Assembly (NCBI RefSeq): GCF_026965535.1
Contig: NZ_CP114039.1
Location: forward strand, 3,596,001 to 3,660,000
Length of the DNA stretch: 64,000 bases
Reading direction: 5' to 3'
Source of the DNA: Corallococcus sp. NCRR
Lineage (GTDB): Bacteria > Myxococcota > Myxococcia > Myxococcales > Myxococcaceae
Part shown: positions 8,828 through 16,434 of the stretch, one piece after another
Layout of the letters: every line of letters starts with the position of its first letter
How positions within the stretch are numbered: the first letter of the stretch is position 1
The notes under the pieces: generated by a model
The model's input: the letters and a program-made list of their open reading frames with translations, nothing else
Databases searched by the model: none
What the model was told of the DNA's origin: nothing
Program-made: the position numbers and the translations under genes

Positions 8828-10201
8828 CTACTCCGCCGTGAGGGTGACGCGCAGGTGCTGGGTCAGCGGCGTGCCGTAGCGCGATGGGGGCACCCGGCGC
8901 ACGGTCTGGTCGGTGTCCACGGTCCACTCGGGCGCGCCCTGGTGCGGGCCCACGGCGGGCTCCTCGTCCAGCTCCGTGCCCGCGTCCCACAGGTACACCC
9001 TGGACGTGATGTCGCCCGTCACGGGGGCATTGGCCTTGTCGAAGAGCGCGATGCCCTGCTCGTCGGGGCCGAAGAACCAGTCGTTGGACTGGCCGAACAT
9101 GGTCGCGAAGGACAGCCGGTCGCCGGGGCTGGCGTTGACGGTGAATTCATAGGCACGGCCCGGCAGGAGGGGACCGGGCGCGGACGCGTCCACGGGCGTG
9201 TTGAAGGTGCCTGATTTGCTCACGCCCGCGGGCGGCGTCGACGTAAGGGCGTTGGCCAGCCGCGAGGCATCCCCCGTTTCCGCGAGCGCCTCCAGTCCCT
9301 GGCCCCGGTCCTGCGCGCCTTCGGTGAACAGCGGCGAGGCGGCGGTGTGCACGGCGAAGACGCCCGGTGACAGGGGCGTGGCCACGCCGTTCAGCGGCTT
9401 GAGCCAGGTGTCCAGCGCGGTGGCGTCGCCGCCCTCCGCGAGCGTCTCCAGTCCCTGGCCCCGGTCCGGCTGGCCTTCCGTGAAGAGGGGCTCATTGCCC
9501 GCGGACACCACCCAGACTCCCGGGGAGATGCGCACGGGCTTGATGCCCTCGGAGGTGCTCAGGGTGTTGCGGTCGTCGGAGACGTTCTCGATGCGCACGG
9601 TGAAGCGGTTCGTGGCCGCTTCGTGGGCCAACTGCACGCGGATCATCGACGCGAGCGGGGGCAGATTGAACGGCAGGCCGCTGCTGAGCACGGGCTGCGT
9701 GCCCACGCGCCGCACGTTGCTGGAGTTGAAGTCGTTGATGCCCGGGCCGTCCGTGGAGGTGGCCTGCTTCGGACCGGTGTGCGCGCCCACGCCGGGCTCC
9801 TCGTTCACCTCCGTGCCCGCGTCCCAGAGGAGGATTTGCGAGGTGATGTCGCCGGTCAGCGGCTGCCCGAGGGCGGAGTAGAGGGGAATACCCTGGGGCT
9901 CCGTGCCGAAGAACCAGTCGTTGGATGCCCCGAACATGGCGGCGAAGGAGAGCCGGTGGTTGACGCCCGCGGTGAAGCTGAACTCGTAGGTGTCGCCCGG
10001 GGCCAGCGGGCCCGGTGAGGTGCCGCTCACCTTCGTGTCGAACCGGCCGGACTTGAGGTTCTGGAAGGGCGCCACGTTCTCAATGCGCACGCGGAAGCGC
10101 CGGGAGGACGGGTCGGTGTCGTCGCCGGAGCCGCAGGCGGACAGGGTGAGCAGGCCCAGCGCGGCTCGGGCGGCGCCAACACGGAAGGAGCGGATGGACA
10201 T
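8828..10201 (-). CDS. Lipoprotein with two spondin_N-type domains, internally rearranged
   Basis: A 457-residue exported lipoprotein: hydrophobic leader with lipobox L-S-A-C (Cys at about 23). Two related halves follow. Each has F-x-V-R-I-E-N-V, a G-P-L-x-P-G-x-x-Y-E-F strand, R-L-S-F-A-x-M-F-x-x-S-N-D-W-F-F, G-D-I-T-S, and L-W-D-A-G-T-E-x-x-E-E-P. These are the hallmarks of bacterial spondin N-terminal (spondin_N) domains. The block P-G-V-x-x-V plus P-L-F-T-E-G-x-x-D-R-G-Q-G-L-E-x-L-A-E is missing from the first half and present twice in tandem in the second. Eukaryotic spondins bind matrix, so a surface or matrix role in this organism is an inference. Monocistronic, convergent with the LETM1-like gene. 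Confidence 0.85.
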   Translation of the reverse strand: MSIRSFRVGAARAALGLLTLSACGSGDDTDPSSRRFRVRIENVAPFQNLKSGRFDTKVSGTSPGPLAPGDTYEFSFTAGVNHRLSFAAMFGASNDWFFGTEPQGIPLYSALGQPLTGDITSQILLWDAGTEVNEEPGVGAHTGPKQATSTDGPGINDFNSSNVRRVGTQPVLSSGLPFNLPPLASMIRVQLAHEAATNRFTVRIENVSDDRNTLSTSEGIKPVRISPGVWVVSAGNEPLFTEGQPDRGQGLETLAEGGDATALDTWLKPLNGVATPLSPGVFAVHTAASPLFTEGAQDRGQGLEALAETGDASRLANALTSTPPAGVSKSGTFNTPVDASAPGPLLPGRAYEFTVNASPGDRLSFATMFGQSNDWFFGPDEQGIALFDKANAPVTGDITSRVYLWDAGTELDEEPAVGPHQGAPEWTVDTDQTVRRVPPSRYGTPLTQHLRVTLTAE

Positions 10202-10256
10202 GGCGGGAGTCTCCTTGGGCCTCGCCTGAATGCGAAGCCCGGGGGTGTTGCTCCCT

Positions 10257-11837
10257 CTACGCAGGAAGGTTGACGGCGGTTACATCCAGCGCGGCCTCCG
10301 CGTGGGCGGGCAGGAGCGGCGTGAGGAACGCGGTCAGCGCCGCGAGGTCGCCGGGCCGGGATGCGTGTCCCACGTAGCCATCCGGGCGCACCAGGATGAG
10401 CGCGTCCCTGCCCGGGGCCACGTCGTAGGCGCGGTGCGCGTGGCCCTCCACGTCGTTCAGGGACTCGGGGACGGGGGCGTTGCTCTTCCCGAGGACGCGG
10501 ACGACGCGCACGGAATCACCAGCCCATGCGCCGGCATCCGTGTGCGCGTTCCCAAAGGCGAGCAGCGTCCAGTGGGGGCCGCGAAACCTGTCCGACAGCC
10601 GGACAGGTTTTCCGTGGGCGTCCACGCAGGGGGCATCCGGGGCGCGGTCTCCGGCCTGCACGCGGGCCGTGTCGCCGGGGGCCTCGGGTGCGAGCGGACC
10701 GCCGCGATAGCTCAAGCCCAGTTGCAGCAGCTCCTCGCCGCGGTTCAGGGCCTTCATGCGCCCCTGCCGCATGCCGTCGAACAGCTTCGAGGACAGCCCG
10801 AGCACCCGGGCCGCGACGGGCAACCGCTCCGCCTCGTAGGTGTCGAGCAGGGCGGGGTCCGCGCCCTGGAGCACGTGGCCCAGCTTCCAGCCCAGGTTGT
10901 AGGCGTCCTGCACGCCGGTGTTGAGCCCCTGGCCGCCGGAGGGCGGGTGCACGTGCGCGGCGTCGCCCGCGATGAAGACGCGGCCCACGCGATAGCGGTC
11001 CGCCATACGCACGTTGGGGCGGTACAGGGACAGCCAGCTCGCGTCATGCAGGCGCAAGTTTCGGCCCGGGCGAGCGGCCTCCTGGATGCGCTGATGGAGA
11101 GCCGCCTCGGTGAGCTCCGGCACGACGCCACCGGGCTTCACCTGGAGGGCGAGCTGGAAGCGGCCCGCGCCGGGAAGCGGGCACAGCGCCACCACGCCGC
11201 CCTTCGCGAAGGGCCATATGTGCCAGTGCGTGTGGTCCAGGCCGTCCACGCTCACGTCGCCCACGACCATGCGCTCCTCTTCGTGGGTGATGCCGTGGAA
11301 GGTCAGGCCCAGGTCCTTGCGCACGCGGCTGTGTCCGCCGTCCGCGCCCACCAGGTACCGCGCGCGGACGGTCTCCTCCACGCCGTCACGGGTGAGGGTG
11401 GCGGTGACGCCGGTGTCGTCCTGGGTGAAGCCGGTGAGCGCGGTGCCCAACTCCACCGTGACGCCCAGCGACGTCAGCCGATCGCGCAGGATGCCCTCGG
11501 TGCGGGCCTGGGGCACGAGCCAGGGATTGGGGTGGGGCACGTCCGGCGTCGGCGTGCGGCGTTTCATCATGGTCCACCGACCCACGACGAAGCGCCGCCA
11601 GTGGAGGCGGAGGCTGGGGTAGGGAGTACCGGCGGCCAGCACGGCATCGAGCACGCCCAGGTCGTCCAGCACCTCCAGCGTGCGAGGCGAAAGCCCCTTG
11701 CCGCGAGAACCGGCGAAGGGGCGCGGGGCCGCGTCCACGATACGCACGCGAATGCCCCGGCGAGCCAGGTCGCAAGCGAGCGTCAGGCCCGTGGGCCCCG
11801 CGCCGATGACGAGCACCGGAAGGATGTCATGGGACAT
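10257..11837 (-). CDS. FAD-dependent monooxygenase (PheA/TfdB aromatic hydroxylase family)
   Basis: A 526-residue flavoprotein of the NAD(P)H/FAD aromatic hydroxylase family. It shows the dinucleotide motif G-A-G-P-T-G-L at the N-terminus, the second FAD motif V-G-A-D-G-G-H-S, and the third motif F-I-A-G-D-A-A-H-V-H-P-P-S-G-G-Q-G-L-N-T-G-V-Q-D. A thioredoxin-like C-terminal domain follows, as in phenol hydroxylase, Rdc/PgaE-type enzymes. Such enzymes hydroxylate aromatic or polyketide substrates or inactivate antibiotics such as rifampicin or tetracycline. The substrate here is not determinable. Start taken at the ATG at 11837, right before the FAD motif. It is divergent from a TetR gene 94 bases away, so the TetR protein probably controls it. 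Confidence 0.9.
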   Translation of the reverse strand: MSHDILPVLVIGAGPTGLTLACDLARRGIRVRIVDAAPRPFAGSRGKGLSPRTLEVLDDLGVLDAVLAAGTPYPSLRLHWRRFVVGRWTMMKRRTPTPDVPHPNPWLVPQARTEGILRDRLTSLGVTVELGTALTGFTQDDTGVTATLTRDGVEETVRARYLVGADGGHSRVRKDLGLTFHGITHEEERMVVGDVSVDGLDHTHWHIWPFAKGGVVALCPLPGAGRFQLALQVKPGGVVPELTEAALHQRIQEAARPGRNLRLHDASWLSLYRPNVRMADRYRVGRVFIAGDAAHVHPPSGGQGLNTGVQDAYNLGWKLGHVLQGADPALLDTYEAERLPVAARVLGLSSKLFDGMRQGRMKALNRGEELLQLGLSYRGGPLAPEAPGDTARVQAGDRAPDAPCVDAHGKPVRLSDRFRGPHWTLLAFGNAHTDAGAWAGDSVRVVRVLGKSNAPVPESLNDVEGHAHRAYDVAPGRDALILVRPDGYVGHASRPGDLAALTAFLTPLLPAHAEAALDVTAVNLPA

Positions 11838-11871
11838 GGAAGGTCTCCTGTCGCGAGCCAGCGGCGACGGA

Positions 11872-11902
11872 GACAAGAATGTAAGGGAGTGCTTATGTTG
11901 TC
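11872..11902. promoter_or_regulatory. Imperfect inverted repeat, candidate TetR operator
   Basis: In the 94-base divergent gap, TAAG (11882-11885) and CTTA (11892-11895) face each other, flanked by GACAA (11872-11876) and TTGTC (11898-11902). The outer arms are offset by 1-2 bases, so the palindrome is imperfect. The spot is AT-richer than its surroundings and lies where promoters for both genes must be. TetR proteins usually bind such palindromes in the shared region. This is an inference from position. Confidence 0.4.
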
Positions 11903-11931
11903 AGCTTGCGTTCCCGTCCCAGGAGTCCGGC

Positions 11932-12528
11932 ATGCCTCGCGCGAAGCTTTCCCCTCGGAAGACGCCCACGCAGGAGCGCTCACGCGCGACAGTGGATGCG
12001 TTGGTGCAGGCGACTGCTGACATTCTGGTGCGCGACGGCTACGCGAAGCTGACGACGAACCGCATCGCGGAGCGGGCGGGCGTCAATGTGGCGTCGCTGT
12101 ACCAGTTCTTCCCAGGCAAGGAGGCGCTGATGGCGGAGGTGTTACGCCGTCACGTGAAGAAGGAGCGCGCCGCCACGAGGGAGGTGCTGGCGACGCGGAA
12201 GTTCACCACGCTGGAAGACCTCATCCGGACGCTGGTGGCGATGGGCTTCGCGGCGCACGCGGTGAATCCGAAGCTGCACCACGCGCTGACGGAGGAAATG
12301 CCCGCGCGTCCGGCCAGGAAGTGGGACAAGGACGACGCGCCCATGCTGGAGGCCCTGGGCCAATTCAAGACGGACGTGCCGGATCCGGAGCTGGCCCTGT
12401 GGCTCATCGACACGGTGGCCCACGCGGTCATCCACCGGGCCGTGGTGGAGCGCCCCGAGTCCCTGTCCCAGGGGCTGCTCCAGGAGGAGCTGGTGACACT
12501 CCTCCTGCGCTACCTGAAGCGGAAGTGA
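11932..12528 (+). CDS. TetR family transcriptional regulator
   Basis: A 198-residue regulator with the TetR N-terminal helix-turn-helix at about residues 20-65 (T-T-N-R-I-A-E-R-A-G-V-N-V-A-S-L-Y-Q-F-F-P-G-K-E-A-L) and a helical ligand-binding C-terminal domain. The start at 11932 has AGGAG 6 bases upstream. The frame is open for longer upstream, but those codons overlap the divergent monooxygenase. As a divergent neighbour it most likely represses the FAD monooxygenase and itself, and the inducer may be the monooxygenase substrate. Confidence 0.92.
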   Translation: MPRAKLSPRKTPTQERSRATVDALVQATADILVRDGYAKLTTNRIAERAGVNVASLYQFFPGKEALMAEVLRRHVKKERAATREVLATRKFTTLEDLIRTLVAMGFAAHAVNPKLHHALTEEMPARPARKWDKDDAPMLEALGQFKTDVPDPELALWLIDTVAHAVIHRAVVERPESLSQGLLQEELVTLLLRYLKRK

Positions 12529-12594
12529 CGGGTGTCAGACGCGTGAGTAGGCTTCACGCCTCATGACAGCAGTGAGGGGGATGTCACGAAGCTC

Positions 12595-14046
12595 TTGATC
12601 GATACGAATGTCTTGATTCCATTGGAGCCCACCTCGCCTGAACAGGTTGAGGCGATGATGGAGCCCGCGGCCCGGCTGGTGAGAGCCATTGAAGAGGCTG
12701 GCTATCAACTCTTCATCCATCCAGCCATCAAGGTGGATGTCGAGCGGGATCGCGACGAGGCGCGCCGCCGGCTTCGCGAGCTGCTGCTCGGCAAGTACCT
12801 CCCACTTCCCGCGCCGCCTCCCGTCCCCGGAAGCTGGGACGAGATCCTGGGACGCCCCGAGCTCCACTCGAATGATTGGGTGGACCACCAGCTGTTGGCC
12901 GCCGTTCGGTCCAACGCAGTGGGCGTCCTGGTGACTGAAGACCTGCGCATCCACCGGAAGGCAAAGCGCGTCGGACTGAAGGAGCGCGTTGTCACGGTCA
13001 GCGAAGCCCTCGCCATGGTGCAGGGCTTGCGAGCCAGGTTCGCCCGGCCTCCGCCCGCGGTGGAGTTCACGTTCGCGCATGACGTCGACGCGGAAGACCC
13101 GTTCTTCGACAGCCTCCGAGGGGACTACCCACCGTTCGATGGCTGGTTGCGCCGATGCCAGATGGAGCACCGACGATGCTGGGTGGTGCGGGGACAGGGG
13201 CGTCAGCTGGCCGCGCTGTGCCTCATCAAGGATGAAGAGGGCGTCCTGGACCTCAAGGGACGCACGCTGAAGCTCTGTACGTTCAAGGTCGCCCCTGAGC
13301 ATCAGGGACGCCGCCTGGGGGAGCTTCTGCTCAAGAGCGTCTTCGAGCACGTCTCGAAGAACGGGCACGACTTCGTCTATGTGACGGCCTACGAGCGGCA
13401 GGGCGCGCTCATCGCCGTGTTCGAGGACTTCGGCTTCCAGGTGGAAGGGCGTACGGAGTCCGGCGAGCTCATTCTCGTGAAACGAATGCGTGCGGGGGAT
13501 GCGCCTGAAGCGCTTTCACCGCTCGACTTTCACGTGCGCCACGGTCCGCCCGCGATGAAGTTCGATGTGCCGTCCTTCATCATCCCCATTGAGCCCAGGT
13601 TCCATCACCTGCTCTTCCCGGACGCGGACTCGCAGTTGTCGCTGGAGCCCGGCCTCCATCCTTTTGGAAATGGCCTGCGGAAGGCGTACCTGTGCCGGGC
13701 GTTGATCCGGCAGATAGAGCCCGGTGCGTCACTGCTGTTCTACTTGAGCCACTCCCAGAAGGCCGTGACGGTCGTGGGCATCGCCGAGCAGACGCTGGTG
13801 TCCACGAATGCCGAAGAGATTGCAGCCACGGTGGGAAAACGCACGGTGTTCTCCCTTCGCGACATGCAGACGCTGTGCTCGAATGGCGAGGTGCTCGCCA
13901 TCCTCTTCCGACAAGCGGCCATCCTGAAGGAGCCCATCCCTCTCGGTGACCTCTGTCGTCATGGAGTGCTCAACGGCGCTCCGCAGTCCATCACCACGGT
14001 CCAGCAGGGAGGTCGTGAGTGGCTTCGCCAACGCCTCGGTCTGTAG
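12595..14046 (+). CDS. PIN ribonuclease-fold / GNAT acetyltransferase / PUA-like triple-domain protein
   Basis: A 483-residue fusion. Residues 1-150 form a PIN domain: I-D-T-N-V-L at the start (Asp3), acidic residues at about 48-54, N-D-W-V-D (Asp97) and V-T-E-D (Asp116). Residues about 155-300 are a GNAT fold: F-K-V-A-P-E-H-Q-G-R-R-L-G-E-L-L-L is the acetyl-CoA loop and helix, followed by V-Y-V-T-A-Y and F-E-D-F-G-F. Residues about 320-483 look like a PUA/EVE/ASCH-type barrel (E-P-G-A-S-L-L-F-Y, V-V-G-I-A-E-Q-T, G-K-R-T-V-F-S, A-I-L-F-R-Q, G-V-L-N-G-A-P-Q-S-I). The start is doubtful: TTG at 12595 is the only usable start codon after an in-frame stop at 12544. Base composition is less GC-biased than its neighbours. 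It overlaps the ASCH gene by 28 bases. Confidence 0.82.
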   Translation: MIDTNVLIPLEPTSPEQVEAMMEPAARLVRAIEEAGYQLFIHPAIKVDVERDRDEARRRLRELLLGKYLPLPAPPPVPGSWDEILGRPELHSNDWVDHQLLAAVRSNAVGVLVTEDLRIHRKAKRVGLKERVVTVSEALAMVQGLRARFARPPPAVEFTFAHDVDAEDPFFDSLRGDYPPFDGWLRRCQMEHRRCWVVRGQGRQLAALCLIKDEEGVLDLKGRTLKLCTFKVAPEHQGRRLGELLLKSVFEHVSKNGHDFVYVTAYERQGALIAVFEDFGFQVEGRTESGELILVKRMRAGDAPEALSPLDFHVRHGPPAMKFDVPSFIIPIEPRFHHLLFPDADSQLSLEPGLHPFGNGLRKAYLCRALIRQIEPGASLLFYLSHSQKAVTVVGIAEQTLVSTNAEEIAATVGKRTVFSLRDMQTLCSNGEVLAILFRQAAILKEPIPLGDLCRHGVLNGAPQSITTVQQGGREWLRQRLGL

Positions 14047-14456
14047 TCCTGCTGCCCATCCAGCCCCGGTACGCGACGCCCATCCTGGAAGGGCTCAAGC
14101 GCGTCGAATTCCGCAAGCGCGCCTTCCGCCGGGAGGTCTCACATGTCGTCGTCTACTCCTCCAGCCCGGTGAAGCAGGTCGTCGGCTTCTTCGACATCGC
14201 TGGAATCGACGAGGCCCCTCCCGAACAGCTCTGGCGCCGCTACTCGAGGGTGGGGGGCATCCTGAAGGAGGACTACGACCGCTACTTCTCGCGGTGCGAG
14301 GGCGGCGTCGCGATCCAGGTGGGGAAGGTCCACGTCTTCGCGAAGCCCTTCCCGCTGGGGGACATCTCCCCGGAGCTGCGCGCACCCCAGAGCTACGCCT
14401 ATCTGAGCTCGCACGCGTTCACGAAGATTCGTGGCCGGCGGACGCTTCCCGCTTGA
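14019..14456 (+). CDS. ASCH domain protein, coupled to the PIN-GNAT protein
   Basis: A 145-residue single-domain protein with the ASCH (PUA-like fold) signature: L-P-I-Q-P-R-Y-A followed by I-L-E-G-L-K-R-V-E-F-R-K-R (the G-x-K-x-x-E-x-R motif), V-V-V-Y-S-S-S-P-V-K, V-V-G-F-F-D-I, and late P-Q-S-Y-A-Y-L. ASCH domains bind RNA, and E. coli YqfB of this fold hydrolyses N4-acetylcytidine. Start is GTG at 14019, with AGGGAGG (14006-14012) six bases upstream, so the gene begins inside the end of the PIN-GNAT gene. The 28-base overlap indicates coupled translation. Role unknown. Given the partner, RNA binding or removal of an acetyl mark is a reasonable hypothesis. Confidence 0.85.
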   Translation: MASPTPRSVVLLPIQPRYATPILEGLKRVEFRKRAFRREVSHVVVYSSSPVKQVVGFFDIAGIDEAPPEQLWRRYSRVGGILKEDYDRYFSRCEGGVAIQVGKVHVFAKPFPLGDISPELRAPQSYAYLSSHAFTKIRGRRTLPA

Positions 14457-14465
14457 GGTGCCGCG

Positions 14466-14499
14466 AGCACCCCATCCATTTGTGGGTCGATGGGGTGCT
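14466..14499. terminator. Bidirectional hairpin terminator between the ASCH gene and an aldo/keto reductase
   Basis: A perfect 11-bp inverted repeat (arms 14466-14476 and 14489-14499, 12-base loop) sits between two converging genes, 10 bases after the ASCH stop. There is no U-tract on either side, as is common in this genome. It marks the downstream end of the two-gene island. Confidence 0.7.
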
Positions 14500-14522
14500 T
14501 CAAGCGAAGCCGGGCGGAAGCG

Positions 14523-15401
14523 TCAGCGCCCCGACGCCTGGGCGTCCACGGCGGCCAGCTCTTCCTTGCTGAGCTTCACCTCCGCGCCCGCGACGTTCTC
14601 CTCCAGGTGCTTCACGGAGGACGTGCCCGGGATGGGCAGCATCACCGGCGAGCGCGCCAGCAGCCAGGAGAGGGCGATCTGCGCGGGCGTCGCGTCGTGC
14701 TTCTTCGCCACGGAGTCGAGCGTGCTCCCCGGCTTCGCCAAGCCTCCCGTCGCCAGCGGGAACCACGGGATGAATCCCAGGTTCTCCTTCTCGCAGTAGT
14801 CCAGCACCTTCTCGTGCACGCGGTCGGTCAGGTTGTACCGGTTCTGCACCGACACGACGTCCACCACCTTGCGCGCCCGCTCAATCTCCTCCACCGACAC
14901 CTCCGACAGGCCGATGTGGCGGATCTTCCCTTCCTTCTGCAGCGCCTTCAGCTCCCCCAGCGACTCCTCCACCGGGACCTTCGGGTCGATGCGGTGCAAC
15001 TGGTACAGGTCGATGCGCTCCAGCTTCAGCCGGCGCAGCGACATCTCCAGCTCCTGGCGCAGGTACTTCGGCGCGCCCACCGGATGCCACTCGTTGGGCC
15101 CCGTGCGCACCAGGCCCGCCTTCGTCGCCACCACCACGCCCTTGGCATGGGGGTGCAGGGCCTCCGCGATGATCTCCTCGCTGATGTAGGGGCCGTAGGA
15201 GTCCGCCGTGTCGATGAAGTCCACGCCCAGCTCCAGCGCGCGGCGCAACACGCGCACCGCCTCCGCCCGGTCCTTGGGCGGACCCCAAATGCCAGGGCCC
15301 GTGAGCTGCATGGCGCCGTAGCCCAGCCGGTGGACGGGCAAATCGCCGCCCAGCTTGAAGGTGCCGCTCTTCTCCGCGGGTCGCGTCGAGGTTCCGCTCA
15401 T
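14523..15401 (-). CDS. Aldo/keto reductase
   Basis: A 292-residue NADPH-dependent oxidoreductase with the AKR catalytic tetrad visible: Asp in [10 protein letters not shown], Tyr in the same motif, Lys in V-V-A-T-K-A-G, and His in Y-Q-L-H-R-I-D. The C-terminal segment [18 protein letters not shown] fits the cofactor-binding loop of the YdbC/AKR-like group. The family reduces aldehydes or ketones. The substrate cannot be told. The start at 15401 gives a normal-length protein. It is followed by an SDR gene upstream in the same direction, 57 bases away, which may be in the same unit. Confidence 0.92.
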   Translation of the reverse strand: MSGTSTRPAEKSGTFKLGGDLPVHRLGYGAMQLTGPGIWGPPKDRAEAVRVLRRALELGVDFIDTADSYGPYISEEIIAEALHPHAKGVVVATKAGLVRTGPNEWHPVGAPKYLRQELEMSLRRLKLERIDLYQLHRIDPKVPVEESLGELKALQKEGKIRHIGLSEVSVEEIERARKVVDVVSVQNRYNLTDRVHEKVLDYCEKENLGFIPWFPLATGGLAKPGSTLDSVAKKHDATPAQIALSWLLARSPVMLPIPGTSSVKHLEENVAGAEVKLSKEELAAVDAQASGR

Positions 15402-15458
15402 GAGTGCTTCCTCCGTGCAGATGAATGCCCAAATCGATGCATGGGCGGCCCATGCGTT

Positions 15459-16238
15459 TCAGGCCGTCCGGTACCGCCCGGCCAGGGCGTGGGTCGCCCC
15501 ACGCAAGAGCCCGGCCTCCGCCTTCTCCAGGGCCGTGAGGGCCTCCGCGGCCTCCAACCCCGGGACGCAGACCGTCTCACCGCGCTCCAGCGCGACGAGC
15601 GAGGCCGTGACGACGTCCTCCGGCGACATGGTGCCGGGATAGCCGCCGTTGAACTCCGTGAAGGTCATGCCCGGGCAGACGACCTGCGCCACCACGGGCG
15701 TGCCGCGCAGCTCTCCCGCGAGCGTGCGGGTGAAGTGGACGAGGAACGCCTTCGCGCCCGCGTAGGTGGCCCGGTGGGGCAGGGGACCCGGCGGCATCGC
15801 GCCGGAGAAGGCGAGCAGGGAGGCGACGTTGATGATGGCGCCCCTGCCCCGCGCCAGCATGCCGGGCAGCGCCGCGCGCGTGGCCAGCATCGGCGCCATC
15901 ATGTGCAGGTTCGCCAGCCCCTCCAGCGCCGCGGGCTCCACCTGCGCGAAGGGGCCATAGCCGCCCACGCCCGCGTTGTTGATGACCAGGGTGAGGTCCT
16001 CGCCCGCCGCGCGCCCGGCCACCCGCTGGAGGTCCGCGTGCACCGTGAGGTCCGCCCGCAGCACCTCCGCGCGGATGCCATGCGCCGCCGTCAGCTCCGC
16101 CGCCAGCGCCTTCAGCCGCTCCTCCCGCCGGGCGACGAGGACCAGGTCATACCCGAGCGCCGCCAGCCTCCGCGCGTACACCGCGCCAATTCCCGCGGAC
16201 GTGCCCGTCACCAACGCTGTCCCTCGACTGCCTGCCAT
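15459..16238 (-). CDS. Short-chain dehydrogenase/reductase (SDR)
   Basis: A 259-residue classical SDR: cofactor motif T-G-T-S-A-G-I-G-A near residues 11-19, N-N-A-G-V-G, and catalytic Ser (N-V-A-S-L-L-A-F-S) with Y-A-G-A-K as the Tyr/Lys pair. The C-terminal region resembles the DltE/YqjQ-like SDRs of about 260 residues. The ATG at 16238 begins M-A-G-S-R-G-T-A-L-V-T-G. The frame continues upstream but that part is antisense to the intergenic region and the ABC gene. It lies 57 bases upstream of the aldo/keto reductase, so the two may share a transcript. Substrate unknown. Confidence 0.92.
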   Translation of the reverse strand: MAGSRGTALVTGTSAGIGAVYARRLAALGYDLVLVARREERLKALAAELTAAHGIRAEVLRADLTVHADLQRVAGRAAGEDLTLVINNAGVGGYGPFAQVEPAALEGLANLHMMAPMLATRAALPGMLARGRGAIINVASLLAFSGAMPPGPLPHRATYAGAKAFLVHFTRTLAGELRGTPVVAQVVCPGMTFTEFNGGYPGTMSPEDVVTASLVALERGETVCVPGLEAAEALTALEKAEAGLLRGATHALAGRYRTA

Positions 16239-16434
16239 GCCTGCTCCCGAAAAGGGGGGTGAAGAGGACGCGCCCGACTCCGACGCAATGAATGCTGGAG
16301 ATGGGGACCGCCCCCGCGAAGCGCACGCCGCCGGGGCCGCACCCTCGGCCGCTGGGTAACGAAGGGCGGCCGGCCGTGCAAGCAAGAGACGGCCCTGACG
16401 GGAATCAAGGCGCGGAAAGCCGCCCCGCGCGCGC

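Noticed and set aside
10230-12020. 596-codon open frame on the plus strand across the FAD monooxygenase
   Set aside because: Antisense of the monooxygenase and its promoter region; composition is typical of shadow frames and no motif is seen.
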